A stretch of DNA of 64,000 nt from Cotesia glomerata (GCF_020080835.1 NC_058165.1:11291813-11355812), one strand, 5' to 3'; shown: positions 31,821-44,164, counted from the stretch's first letter. A program made the numbers and translations. Notes: generated by a model from the letters alone, not told the origin.

Positions 31821-33726
31821 TGTGACGTTATTTTATCAACCGAGGTCTATTTAAAATGAACGTCACTAGCGCCAACGGATTTTTTGTGATTTTAAGCCGA
31901 TATTCCAAGGCCAAAATTTTATAGAAAATAATTGTGAGGATTAAAAGTTAGTCTTTAGCGAACCTTCAGTGAGTTCTTAGCGAGTCTTTAGTGAGTAGAG
32001 TCCGAGTGTAGATGCCGAGTAACGAGGAGCTACAGTTTTAGTGTGAATTTAGAGAGTTACAGTTACAGTCGAGCTTTTGAGATTTTTGAAATTAGAGTCA
32101 GTTTTAGAGTCAAGTTTTTGAAAAATATAGAGGTCGAGTTATTTATGGGTTTTATTGAGTTATTTTGAGTTTGTGGGTTTTGAATTTTTAGTTTTGAGTT
32201 TCGAATTGTAAGTTTTGAGTTATTGAGTTTGGAGGTTGCAGAGTATGTGGGTAAATCAGCGTTACCGAGGAGCGGGACTATAAGTCACCCGGTTTCGTTT
32301 GATGTGAGACGCTGGTCTAACCCTTTGAGACTTCCGGGTGGAATGCCTAGGTCTGGTTGAGCCGCCAGCGCTCCAATGTAGAGGAACATGACGAAAGCAT
32401 ATGGGATCAGTTTGAGTTACGTTTACGTTTACGTTTTTCGTTAAGTTTTTGTTACGTTTAAGTTACGTTTTTGATATTTTAATTTTGAGTTTAAGTTACG
32501 TTTCGAGATACGTTTTTGGTTTCGATCCGAGCAGTAGTCAGTTCCCGGAGAGCATCCACTAAAGGAATATCCGTACTCTGAGCCTCAATTGTTTGATTTA
32601 GAGATTAAAATGTTTATGGGGATTAATTGAATATAGAAATTTTAGTTGGGAGTGAGTCACGTTTAAGAATACTTGAGTTTTAGATTTTGTTAAAGATAGT
32701 TGGATTTTAGATTTTGTTAAGGAGAGTTGAGTCTTAGACCTCGTAGAGGACAGTCGAGTTGGAGAGTCGCCTCTGATCACTTCAAGTGATCGGATGTGCG
32801 TATTATTGCAGCTACAGGTTAAGAGTTTAGTCTCTTGCATTTTAGTTTACGTTACAGAAATGAATATAGTTATGAGGTTTATTTAAGTTAGTATAAAAAG
32901 TTACTCAGCATCGGCATTGCTTATATCAAGTATGATTTTAGTTTATTTATTGTAATTTGAGCGTTAATAATTTAGTTTTTGGTCTTGAGATATCGGATAG
33001 TCTCGTTTATAGTAAACTTTTGTATTATAAAGAATTTAGAGTTTTGTTGATAGATTTAATTGAGATTGTTATTCGAGTCATTAAGATTTATTTATTTATT
33101 TGTTTTATTTTATAAGAATAAGGTACTGTAACTTGGCTATAGCGTTGATATTGTTAGCTATATCGTTCTAGTAATTTTATATGGATTTGAGATTAAGTTT
33201 TTTAATTAAGTTTACGGTTTATTGAATAAATACCGATTTTGTTTTAATGATAAATTTTTAGTGTTGCGTATAGAATTATTACAATTATGGATCCTCTCTA
33301 CCCGAACCACCCCCTCTCTCCACAAACCAGCACACTAAGTGACCCCGAGGTGTTCCGTTGTCTTTCTGATTTTTGGTCTTTATTTTGTTAAGTTTTCTGT
33401 ATTTTCGATTTAGTTTACGTTTTAGCTAGTTTGATAATTTCTAGCGAATGAAAATTATCTAATTACGTTTGAGTTTAAGTTTGAGTTCTGATATTGCTTG
33501 AGTTTGCGTTTAAGTTTAGCTAGTTTGAGAATTCCTAGCGAATAAAAATTCTTTACGTTCCGTGTTCACTAGTTTGGTAATTCTAGTGATTAAAAATTAC
33601 CTGGCGCCCTATTTTATCGAGACTAGAGACCAAGAATCGGAAAGATAACGAAGTATAATCCAGATTTTATTCTTAGAATTAAGTTTAGTTAAGTTCCCTT
33701 ATACCCCCCTTGAAAATTTGGTTATA

Positions 33727-33735
<9 letters not shown>
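31821..33735. mobile_element. LTR-like segment inserted in a TA microsatellite
   Basis: It starts TGTGACG directly after a TA run and probably ends ...ATACA at about 33735, where TA repeats resume. The base composition is strongly skewed (G and T rich, C poor on the plus strand), with many GAGTTT and TTACGTTT motifs and a GC-rich block at 32265-32400. A GGCGCC block near 33602 and its flank match the left end of the solo LTR at 13854 in inverse orientation. That suggests a related LTR lying in reverse. No coding sequence is visible. The right border is uncertain. Confidence 0.45.
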
Positions 33736-33802
<67 letters not shown>

Positions 33803-33830
33803 CCAATATAACCATATATATATACATAAA
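33736..33830. repeat. (TA)n microsatellite
   Basis: This is a long TA/TATACA run. An Ile-Tyr ORF here is an artefact. Confidence 0.9.
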
Positions 33831-33839
33831 TACATATAT

Positions 33840-34034
33840 AAACTTTTGAGCCAATGCCATTTTTCGACATTACTCGATGAAATGGAACATACTATGACAG
33901 AATTTTATAAAAATTACGATATGAGACCGGCTAAAATAGATAGATTTCTAAAGAAATCCACCTTGAAATCGTACATAATCTATGATGAATTGAATGAGTT
34001 CTCCGAAGAAGATGTCTTGGTGCAGAGTTTATAA
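33840..34034 (+). CDS. Unknown exon-like ORF, related to 44165-44300
   Basis: This 62-codon frame from an ATG at 33846 (acidic C-terminus, EFSEEDVLVQSL, then TAA) is preceded in frame by further codons. A decayed relative lies in the same orientation at about 44165-44300, sharing the pattern FS-LLDE, M-RP and FLKK. Both are preceded by a TA/TACA-rich tract. I recognise no family. It may be the last exon of a lost gene or element protein. Confidence 0.35.
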   Translation, partial: KLLSQCHFSTLLDEMEHTMTEFYKNYDMRPAKIDRFLKKSTLKSYIIYDELNEFSEEDVLVQSL

Positions 34035-34840
34035 CCCTTGAACAATTGTTTTTATCTGATCCCACACTTATTTATATAAAAACGATTTTTTTTATTAATC
34101 ACTTCGACTACATTTTGAATAATAGTTTAAATAAACACGCTTTAATATAAAACCAAACTAAAAAGTAGGAATAAATTTTTTGGATAATTCAATTCTTATT
34201 TTTTAATTTTTTAATTCGGAAAATAGTGTATTTTTTTTTGTTTTCTTCAATGAGAGATGTTCAAATTGAGAGATTTTCGAATTTTCTTGTCCATAATTAG
34301 AGATGTTCATTTGTAAAGCGTTTCTATATTCAGAGTTGTTCATTTGTGTATATGTCAAATAACCTTGATGTCTTTTAATCAAATTGTCTGAATTTAGGTT
34401 TTTCATTATTTTTTAATATCCTTTGTATCTTCTTTTTATAATTCCATTTTTTAAAAATTTAAATTGTTTCAATGGACTATTTTCTAATTTTAGGCCTTTT
34501 CAATTTTAATTTTGTATGATAATATGATCTAATAATTTAGTAAATGTCTTTATATTGAGCTATAGTTATTTGATTTTGTTTATTTTTAAGACTGTAATTA
34601 TAAGGAGACTAATATTTTATTTATTTTCTTTTCATTGAAACATCAAATTTATTTGAAATATTTTATTTGTATAGTTTTTAATATTCAAATTATTTCTCTG
34701 GTGATTTACCATGTAGGAAATTTTAATCTTAAATTATGTTTATGCATAGTAATTTGTATTTGGATAAATTTATATAATTATGTTTGTCTGAGCTTAAAAT
34801 TATTTATTTTATGTGAATTTTCTTCATAGTTTCGTATATT
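34035..34840. other. AT-rich spacer, no supported gene
   Basis: The short ORFs (34203-34406, 34635-34829) have AT-driven composition and no recognisable motif. Confidence 0.4.
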
Positions 34841-34844
34841 TTTT

Positions 34845-35153
34845 TAACTTCCCGCTAAGAAAATTGGAAATTTTCAAAAATCGGGAAGTTATTGTTCTCA
34901 TTCCGTTTTTCGAAAATCGAGTTTTCACCAGATCTCGACGTTTTGAGGTCCTAGGAAGCTTTCCTGACTATTTCCGCAGTGATGTCACCGGGTCTGTATG
35001 TGTTTGTGTGTGTGTGTGTGTGTTTTTCAGAGGGGGGAATCCTTTTTGCGGATNNNNNNNNNNNNNNNNNNNNNNNNNNNNNNNNNNNNNNNNNNNNNNN
35101 NNNNNNNNNNNNNNNNNNNNNNNNNNNNNNNNNNNNNNNNNNNNNNNNNNNNN

Positions 35154-35211
<58 letters not shown>
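34845..35211. mobile_element. Partial CA/TG-carrying element with assembly gap
   Basis: It starts AACTTCCCGCTAAGAAAATT and carries the tail GAGATCTCGACGTTTTGAGG-type sequence in reverse orientation to the copy at 19012. It then enters a (TG)n tract containing the N gap. It ends where the P-like transposase C-terminus resumes at 35212. Confidence 0.6.
35054..35153. other. Assembly gap of 100 N
   Basis: Exactly 100 N inside a (TG)n tract indicates a scaffold gap of unknown true size. The ORFs that run through it are not real. Confidence 0.99.
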
Positions 35212-35212
<1 letters not shown>

Positions 35213-36399
35213 GCTGTTTCGAGTTGATGAATTGCACAACCCACGAACGATAATTTAGGTAACATAGTTTCAATTCTATCTAATATTTTATAAATAATTC
35301 CACGACTAAGTCCTACTCTGCCAACAACATCCAAGATAGTAGCTTCTAATTGTTCAGTTAATTTAAACAAATCATCACTAGCTCTTGATAGTTCTCCATA
35401 TTTTTCCATTAAATCAATAAAACGGTCACGACTCTTCAACTCATTGTCAGATAATTGAAGAGTGTTAAGACATAATAAACACTTGCACTTTAATTTTAAT
35501 TTCCTTACAATGTAACTAGCCATGTAAGCTTGAACTTCCTTACTTGTCGATACAACATCGTAGTTATGATATTCCAGGCATCCATCAGTTCTAAGCGTTA
35601 ATTGAGTAGACTGTTCAGAGCTGTTTAAATCAATCGACGCTTCTTGAGATTGATTATTCAGGCCTTCTTCACTGTCAGCAATATCAGAAACATTGTTGGA
35701 TGAGTTATTGTTCCAAAGATCATCAATTGGTACAGAGTTTTCCAACATCTGATCAATTTTTTTTCAACCACTCTACTCTAGGTTCATGAGACGTTTCTAA
35801 TGTATCTTTCGTTTTCATGAGAGTCTGTAGTAATTCAACACCAGTCACATTTTTGCCTTTCGGAGATTTGATCATAGCATTACAACAGTATAGACGAAAC
35901 ACTTGGCTAAACTGCTGGGGAGTTGGATGATCATTAGACCCACAAGAATACCTCATAATTGAAAACAATCTCTGTAAAATAAATACCAAATATAAATAAA
36001 GTAAGTATATTTAAAAAGTTAGTTAGAGAATTATCTCGAGATTATCCTGAGTGAGATGAGAAGTTAAAAGGTATTCATAACCGTAATTTTTATGTAACTC
36101 TGACGAAATCTCTAATGCTGCTCGTAAAGTAACTTTAAAGCTAGATAGAGCTAGAAGAGATAGGAAAGTCCCTCTTTTTGGATTTAGATTTAGGAGTGGT
36201 TTTATTAAGGTTAAGATTTTTTGGAGTTGATGGATTTTGAGGTGTTTGGTTAGGCACTAAATTCTTTTTTGTGGAATTTTTCGGAGTAGAAACATTTAGA
36301 ATTTTTACATTACTATGTATTTTTTCCCAATCCTCTAAAAACTTCAACAAAGTCTGGATTGCCTGTGTCATGAGTAAAATGAAGAGAACATATGGAAGA

Positions 36400-37286
36400 T
36401 AATTATATACGAAGTAAATATTCTAAACAAATGAGTAATTAATTATCAAGAACACTAGTAGTAATTTTAAGCAGGTTAACTAATAGAAGATAATTCTAGA
36501 AGCATTTAGAGGTTAGTAATGCAAATAGAAATGAAATAAACTGTTAGTATGGTCAAATTACTATCTCCTGCCAGCATCGATTGTGGGTGAGATTTCTGTC
36601 GTTACTATCTGATTTTTATTTTCCAAATCTTGGTCCAAAAACGACAAATTTAAAAATTTGCTGAAAATAACAATAATCTGTAGAGTTGGTGTAACCAATC
36701 TCTTGGACTCCAATGATTTTGATGAATACATTGTGACAAAGTAGTGATAAAAGCAGCATCCGATTCAAGTATTATTTAAATCCGTAATCAGCTGCAAAAA
36801 ATCTGTAAATTATAGAAGTTTGATTTAAAATTTTTTTTTATAATAAATAATATTGAATTAGTAATTGATTAAGAAGCAAAAGCAATATTAATGTTAATTT
36901 TTTAAGATTTTACTAACAAGCATATAAGCAACAAATATTTATTTAATAAAATCTGGATTGATCCTAAAATAAAATCAATATTTCGGAACTAATTGAAGTG
37001 TTTTAAAGCATTTTTAAAAATATTTCTTTAGTATTACTTTGCCATAATATTAAAATTATTGTTAGTAAGTTTAAATTTAAAAAGCATTTTTTTTCAAATT
37101 TTCTAATATCTAGAGTGTAAAATTCTATAAAATCTAGAATTAGTGTTTAACACTGGTGAATTATGGTTGTGTTATCATTTGATTTGATGAGGAATTTTCA
37201 TAATTTAATATCCACAGCAAATAAATATTATAAGATTTAGAATTTTAACTGTGCTGATTAATATATATTGACTTATTTTTCATTAC
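36400..37286 (-). other. Probable intron of the P-like transposase
   Basis: This AT-rich gap lies between the exon ending at 37287 (donor GTAATG) and the acceptor ending at 36363. Some sequence near 36550-36780 is less AT-rich, but I could not place it in the transposase frame. Confidence 0.4.
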
Positions 37287-38826
37287 CTGCTTCTGCTCAC
37301 AGGAATCCTTGAAGTACAGAGCGTTATTAGAATCATGAGAAGTCATGGCTTGAATTCCATCGTCTATTATTTTAATAAATTTTTCAGTTGGTTCTGATCC
37401 TTCAAATTTGTCATTGCTATTTTCTCGTAAAACTGTCATCGCACAACGAACTTCACGTGAATATAGCTGTTGATAATAAGATAGAATGTAATGAAATAAA
37501 TTTAGTAGAAAATGAGGTAAATGTGTACCTGATAAGCTAGCGGAACAGACATTTTTTGATACAATTTTGGATCCAAGTGAGCTGGCGTGAGTTTATAGGC
37601 CATAGCTAAATTTGGTTTTCCAAACTGCTCAACTTTTAATAGGTTTTCCCAATATTTTTTTTTTACAATCTCTACTGGTGTCTATAATAAAATAAAGTAA
37701 ATTAATTTTTTATTATTCTTAATAAGATAAAAATTATTAAATTCAATAGAAAAACGATTGACTAAAATATTACAATAAATAATGAAAAAATTACCTCGAA
37801 TTCATCTAATTCAATTAATCCATTTCTAAAACATTTAACTAAATGCGGAAAATCGGATATTACCCATAATCTTCTGTTAGAATCACATGGATGCTTACAG
37901 CTGATATTATTGGGATCAACTCCTAATTTCGTCCAAACACCACGGTTTCATTGTGCAGCATCAGTAACGATCGAATTCATATGGAAACCAGCATTTTCAA
38001 CAAGAATAATGCACTCCAAGAATAACTTATGAAGAACTTCACTAGTTATTGAATTTTTAGTAATAAAACATCCTAAAGGCTGAGCAGAATTGCCTCTGTA
38101 CGGTACAAACATAAATACGAGAGCATGGTCTCCAGCAACATCACTATCAGATGCAGATGTATATTTTCCAAGGTCAAAGAAACCAGTATATTCAGCAATC
38201 TTTTTGTTATACTCAATATTTTCCATAAGTTTTATTTCATCAGCTGAAATTTGACCTATTCGATCTCCAGAGGCCATCGATAGTCCTTTTTCTTTTAAAA
38301 CTTTGAAGGTTTCAGGTAAAAGTCCAAAAATAGAAGAGCTAATTTTTTGAATGTATCGGGATAAAGTATCAATAGTTGGTAGAGGAATGATATTTCTTGC
38401 TCGAATCATATTATATGTACAAGTACTTTTCATGCGAATCAAGAGGCATTCGTAAATCCATTCCACTTCATATCTTCTACCTGTTGGACCTTTCCTTTTA
38501 CTATTTTCAAAGCATATTCTGACAGTAATTTGTTGCTGTTTTGGGAGTAGTGAAATTTTTTTATTAAATTGGCCCTCATAAAATGTTTTCGCTTTTCGTT
38601 GAACAACTCGTAGCTTTGATGCTGATGATCGCAACTGAAAATATTTAGAAAATTCAAATCACTCTTGAAATAGTAAAAGCAGTAGCAATTTAAATATTAG
38701 AACCAGAAAAAAATTATACGAGAATATAAAAGATGCATGAGAATTTAATTATACCTGTTGTTGCATTCGTTTTGTTTGTTTAGGCAGTTCAGTTGGAATT
38801 TTAGAAGTCCTTTTATTTTTAGCTTC

Positions 38827-40539
38827 CCCTGGCGGTTTTGTAGTCACGGTGAAAATACTATGGAAAGTCGGTAGTTCCCTCTATGGTCAACAGTGAGAAC
38901 TTAGTATTACAGTAGTAATTTCACGGTGAAACATTGGTGACTTTGTTTTATTTCACTACTGTCAAAATATGGTATATATCAGATTATTAGACCTTGGTAA
39001 AATGGTTCAAATGACATTTTTATATGGCAACTATGGAGTGAAACTATAGTAAAAAGTTCATAAATGTATAGTTATTTGACAGTCAAAGTACTGTTGTTAC
39101 ACAGTAAAATAGGAGTGAATCCAAAGTCGTTTCACCGTCGTTTTGCTGTCGTTTCATCGTCGTGCCACTGTCGATTTACCGTCGTTTCATGTTCCTTCCT
39201 TTGTCGAATAATGCTCCTTTGACCGCCTTTGAATAACCTACTCATAAAAAATCCCATTTGAAAATGCTAAAATTTTCCAAAATGAAAAATTTAGTATTTT
39301 TAGGACAATAATAATTTTAAGTAGTATTTACGGATTTTTTTTTTAACTTATTAATTACTAACTCATTGATACACTACTAAGCCTGTACAGCCTGGCGTGA
39401 GTTATGAGCACTGATGTTCACTGAAAATCAAATTTCAGCTCACACCGGGACTCAAACCCACGCTTCACCAGTCTCAAGCAAGCATGACAAGCGTTGTACC
39501 GCTTAGCCATGGGACTGTCTACTAAATGGTAGTGAGTTTGAATGAATATTTTTAGACAGGAGCAGGTAGTTTTTAATTAAAAGTTAATGAAATTTTCTTT
39601 TATATTTATACCATTATAATTAAGGACGTTTTTCATGGTATCTTGAAATATCCTGATTCTGTAAAAAAACATATAATTAAAATTTTTAATTTCATAAGCT
39701 TTCCTTCATTTGTGTTTGTCATATAAATATTGATGTAATTATTAAATTCATTAACTGTCGAATAGTGTTAATAAATAAATATTTTTTTCCTCACTCTATA
39801 AGTTATTATCTTGTTTCAGCTTTTAACGCTGACATTTTTTAAATATATTTCTGAACAGTTATTTGAAATAAACTGTGACCTTGCATTGATGATATACATG
39901 GATTCTTTTGAATTTATTATCACCGTGATAAGTGACGGGTTATTTTTTTTAATCGAGCGAAAAAATATTAATTTGTAAATGAAATTTTTTAAAGCGTTTA
40001 TTTAAAAAATTTTTTTATTCTGAAAATTAACTACAAATAACTAAATTTAATGTGAAATATCAATAGAGTTCAGCACTGTTTATAAAATAATAATTGAACA
40101 GCATTTACATCATTTGTCCGGAAGAAAACGAACGAGTATATACGGTGAAAAAAAGGTTATTTCACCGTGAGTTGACGGTCGAACGATCGTCGAACCGTAG
40201 TAGGTCCACAGTGATATCACTATGAGTTTATGAGGTGTTCACTTTGAAAAAATCATTTTTCTGCAGTAGAAACATGCCATACTGACAACAGAAATGCTAA
40301 AGTTCCACGAATTAGGAACGGTCTTTTCACCATAGAACTGCTGATAAGTCAACATTTATTTACCATCCGTAGTTAGTGATGCAACAGAACGAATATACTG
40401 TTTTTCGACAGTGATTTCACCGTACTACAACCCTAACTAGATAGTGAAATAGCCGTCACGAGAAACGACCGTGAATCGACCATCTTTTCACTATGTATGG
40501 AGTCACCGCGGATTTACCGTAAGCATGAAACCGCCAGGG
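38827..40539. mobile_element. CCCTGGCGGTTT-ended element, 1.71 kb, 2-bp duplication
   Basis: The ends CCCTGGCGGTTT and AAACCGCCAGGG are exact inverted repeats. The dinucleotide TC lies on both sides (38825-38826, 40540-40541). Removing the element and one TC restores the transposase frame through the junction. Both subterminal regions (about 38845-39200 and 40150-40530) are packed with CGTTTCACCGTCG / TTTCACTATAG-type motifs. No transposase is present. A tRNA-like module lies at 39435-39519. In build it matches the CCCGGG-ended elements: similar length, CCC ends, 2-bp duplication, subterminal arrays and tRNA-like module. The end sequences, however, are different. Confidence 0.85.
39435..39519 (-). 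ncRNA. tRNA-like (Leu/Ser-type) module
   Basis: On the minus strand a good A box, TGGCTAAGCGGT, is followed 50-odd bases later by a B box, GGTTTGAGTCC. The T stem forms four of five pairs (GTGGG/CCCGG). The length suggests a type II (Leu/Ser) ancestry. Acceptor-stem pairing is not convincing, so it is a tRNA-derived sequence and not a clear tRNA gene. Confidence 0.5.
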
Positions 40540-41698
40540 TCATGGTTTCGTTCTTTTTCTGCTTTCAGTAAATTTAAACGCAGTTTTCGACATTCAGGGC
40601 GCCTTGGACAAGCGTGACAACGTTTATAGTTATCCGTTACATCCCCATGACATCTTTGTGAATAACTAATTTTCAAAAATTAAATAATTATTCATAGATT
40701 CAATATTCAATTTTTCAGTTATATATAATCAGCTATTTTTTAGCTATGTTAGTATAATAAGAATCTAATAACAAAAATACACGGAGACAATTTAAATAAA
40801 ATGAATACCTTTTTCTATCAAACCCTGTCCCTGAACATAATTTTTTTTCTTGGAAAGATTCGGAACATTCAATTAAGTCATTGATAGACTTTATCGGTAC
40901 ATCCAATTTTTTTTCAACGCGTTCTACGTATGTAACCTGTAATAAATAATAATTTTTAACATTCAAAGCTTTTATTCATTAAAGAATGATAACGTATTCT
41001 TTTCTCAAGAATCTTGAAATTAAATTAAATTTTTTTTTTTACCAAAACAGATCCATCGTCACTTAATTTTAATCGAGCTATTTCCTTAAATTTTATACGA
41101 TCTAATTGGAGTGCTGTTAATTGATTAACACCAGGAAAAAAACTCCAACCGATTGGAAACAATGTATTCAGCTCTACAATTATTTTCAGAATTTTTTCAT
41201 CATCTTCGAGATTTATCTAGAAAAATGAAATTTTTGTTTAAATATGTATGAAAATACATTTAATTATGTAATAAAACATTATGCTTACTTCATCGTTATA
41301 ATCTATGTTATGCTCAGAATGTTTTACTCTTTTGATTGTCATATTTTCATCAGGATAAATTAATTTTCTTTTCACAGGGGCTCTTAGATAGTCTTTTTCT
41401 AGCACGAAATTGTCATTTGATTGTTCTTCTTACTGCTGAAACTCATTCTGTTGCTTTTCCTGTTGCTGAAACTCCTCCTGCTGCCGAAACTCTTCCTGCT
41501 GCTGAAACTGTTCCTGCTGTTGTTGTAGCTGCTGATGCTGCTGCTGTTGGCACTGCTCAAATTCTTTGCCTTGTAATTCAATCCTCTTATTCAGAACTTG
41601 AACATCACCGTAGTTAATTGTTGTACATTGTGGTGGATCAACAATCAGTGGGATTAAATTCAAAATTCGGGTTATTCGCCCTTTCGCAATTTTATTAA

Positions 41699-43172
41699 GG
41701 GGGTATTCTGGTCTAGAAGCCTAAATTTTAGGCATTTTTCAAACTAAAATAAAAAAAAATTAAGAAGATTTTTAGTATCGGTTTTTTTATATGATGTTTA
41801 TTAACGTTTCAAGAATATAAAAAAAAATTGAAAAAAAAAAAAAATGATAAATTGGACAAATTACAGGTCGGTGAAGTGGGGGCTACAAAAAAAAACGGTG
41901 CACCCTGGTTGACATGATTCCAGCCCTTGTAGTGATCTGAAACAAAAAAATTTGAAAAATTCTCAATCTGTAAAGATGTCGCTATCGCGTTGACCTTAGT
42001 CAAGAAAAAAAAAAAAAAATTCACAAAATGGCGTCGACATGAAATATCAATTTTTTTTACCCCCTTTTTTTGACCTTTTCGAATTTTTTAAAAAAACTCC
42101 AAATTAAAATTTTTTAAAATCCAAAGCAGACGCGATAGAGAGATATATAAAGAAGATTCCCACCAAATTTCAAAAGAATCGGTCGAGTAGAACTTGAGAT
42201 ATCATGTCAACCACTTCAAAAAAAGTAGTTTTGAGAAAAACGCGTTTAAAGTTTGAGAAACAATTATAGTAGAATAACTCGTATAATAACATTCAATACT
42301 CACTTTGGATTAATCGGCGATTCCAGATCTATACATTGGGCCTTCCTCAACTTCATATTCGATGTTTTGTGAAGTTCTTTCAGCTAATCGAGCTGTTCTG
42401 CCTTCTTTGGAAGCAGCAGTAGCTCGTAGCTCAGAGCGCTCAATCCGAACTTCGTTACGTCTGATAGCAAATGAATGAGCCTCAGTACCAACGGTGATGC
42501 CCATAAGTTCCATCATTTTTAAGATGGGTAAATAACCTTCATTAAAAATGGCAACAGCTAAATAATTCGCAATTTGAATTGTTTGAGATCCAGCGTGAAT
42601 ATGCTTGGGAGCAAAAGTCCATATTAATGAATTGAGCGATTCATTGTTATTTTGAGTTTCGGATCCCAAACATCGATGTAGTAAATCGTCAGACGATAAA
42701 CTGGTATAAATGGGCTCAATTACTTTCAGTACTTTTTCATCCAGGGGGGGATGTTCGTGGACAAACTCTTCAAGAGTGTTCTCAGCTGAGGCTTGTTGCC
42801 ATTTACACCAGCTTGACGAACCAGTTGGGCAGTACATGTGTTGTGGATTCTTATCGCTTGAACTTTTATGATAATAAGTAGCCCATATTTCATTCTTCAT
42901 ACTCTGCAAACAATCAGGATGCCGACGAATTGCCAGACCGTAGTATAAACTCAACTCATTGATTACTTTATCTGTCAATTTACCAGCTCCTCTGCCGCCA
43001 ATACCACTATTGTCTTTTTTTGCTTAGATGCTGCGTCACAAAATCGACTGTATCTTCGAAAATAATTCGAATTTTGAAAAATCCATTTAAGGACATATTT
43101 TTAAGGGTCTGAACTTTGAAAATATGCAAAAAAAAAATCAATTTTTTCAAATTTCTAGACCAGAATACCCCC
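41699..43172 (-). mobile_element. Kolobok-like element, 1.47 kb, TTAA target
   Basis: Inverted ends GGGGGTATTCTGGTCTAGAA (41699) and the complement ending at 43172 are flanked on both sides by TTAA (41695-41698, 43173-43176). Taking out the element and one TTAA restores the frame of the THAP transposase exon 2, which proves the insertion site. It carries a transposase C-terminal fragment at 42310-43009 on the minus strand. The rest of the gene has been deleted, so this copy is non-autonomous. Confidence 0.88.
42310..43009 (-). pseudogene. Kolobok / Mutator-like transposase, C-terminal fragment
   Basis: Readable from about 43009 to a stop at 42310. Motifs in order are LTDKVINELSLYYGLAIRRH, MYCPTGSSSWCKWQ, LLHRCLGSETQNNNESLNS and FNEGYLPILKMM, with a basic C-terminal tail. 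This is the C-terminal half of transposases that databases label Mutator-like, and TTAA-duplicating Kolobok elements also carry it (family memory). Upstream the frame meets a TAA within an A-rich junction at about 43023, where an internal deletion has joined it to the end of the element. The conserved CP-G-SWCK block is intact. Confidence 0.75.
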
Positions 43173-43559
43173 TTAATCTCTCCATCAGGTAAATTAGTAA
43201 CGTAAGAATGCTGAATTGAATTTTCAGGAAAATGCAAATCACAAACGTACTGACGACTATTTAATTCCGTTGACAGAGAGTTTATCCACTCTTGACGTTG
43301 TGTTGGATTCTATTCAAAAACGCATAAAAAAGTGAAATATATTTATTAATTGAGTTTTCCTATCATAAAAAAAAAAACAATTACAATGCCATTAAAATAC
43401 TTATACTTTTTAATTTATTCGGTTCATCGCTAAATATATTAATTAACTTACTTGGGGTACTTAAAAAAATCCAGGAGTCTTCAAATTTAGCTCCTTACGT
43501 AGTTTCTTATCTGCTGCACTACCAGTATTACAATTTTTAACAGCACACACTCTACCCAT

Positions 43560-44164
43560 GTTTAAATTAAATTTTATTGAATGCCTAATTATATTTATTT
43601 AATGAAATAAAATATAAAATTATTATTTACGTGGACTGTATATCATTTGCCCCGTGTTGCATTTGCCCAAAACAAAATGGCGGTCGCCGAGAATAATGCA
43701 TTCGCGCCATCTAGCGGCCAAATAAATAATTAAAGTTCGAAAACTTTTTTACCACAGAAAAAAATGTTGAAATGCACAACAGATGGCGCTGTAAAGCGTA
43801 AAACAAATTAAATTATGATTAAATAAATAATTTTTTAATTAAAAAAATAGATAGGGCTTAAGATACCTCGGAAATCGTACCAAATACAATATTAATTACT
43901 TTTAATTAATTTTAAGTTCTTTATTTAAATCCAAAATGCTCCCCAGGGTTGTTCCAACGTAAAAATAACATTTTTAAAATCTAATAATTGATATTTAAAA
44001 TTGAATTAAATAAAAAATTATTTTCTAATTGTAATTTTTTTTTTCCGTGTATGAAGTGTATGATGTCCAGGTGTTTCAGCTATTGTATCTATCCAACGGG
44101 AAAATCACTTAGGATAAAAAAAAACTTATTAATTTAGATACATACTTACATACATCCAAACAAA
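43560..44164. other. Upstream flank of the P-like transposase gene
   Basis: It should contain the promoter and 5' end of the P-like element. Around 43670-43800 are phrases GCGCCATCTAGCGG and AGATGGCGCTG, a motif type common in insect repeats. I could not identify the terminal inverted repeat of the P-like element. Confidence 0.35.

Larger units (their letters stand above)
35212..43559 (-). pseudogene. THAP / P-element-like transposase pseudogene, nearly full length
   Basis: Inferred minus-strand exons: 43559-43452, 43309-41289 (containing the Kolobok insertion), 41216-41043, 40936-40809, 40665-38755 (containing the 38827-40539 insertion), 38634-37795, 37681-37529, 37466-37287, 36362-about 36026, and 35971-35212. 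The N-terminus is a THAP zinc finger (VCAVKNC...VCDLHF). A Gln-rich stretch follows, then the P-transposase core (VEWIYECLLIRMKST, GDHALVFMFVP, SIVTDAAQ) and the C-terminal SNDHPTPQQFSQVFRLY and AYMASYIVRKL blocks, as in THAP9/P-element proteins. Lesions are TAA 43461, TAA 41430, TGA 37948 (Trp expected), a frameshift near 36160, a lost donor (GA-ATAATT) near 36025, and a frameshift in an A-run near 35760. The C-terminus is cut at 35212. It is dead, but its exon structure is readable. Confidence 0.85.

Noticed and set aside
34813..35748. Several ORFs of 70-146 codons with Cys-Val or Thr-His repeats and runs of X
   Set aside because: They read through (TG)n and the 100-N gap. Only the non-repetitive part of the minus-strand frame (35212-35748) belongs to the P-like transposase.
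41336..41617. Plus-strand 93-codon ORF rich in Ala/Glu/Thr
   Set aside because: It is the antisense of the Gln-rich (CAG-repeat) stretch of the P-like transposase exon.
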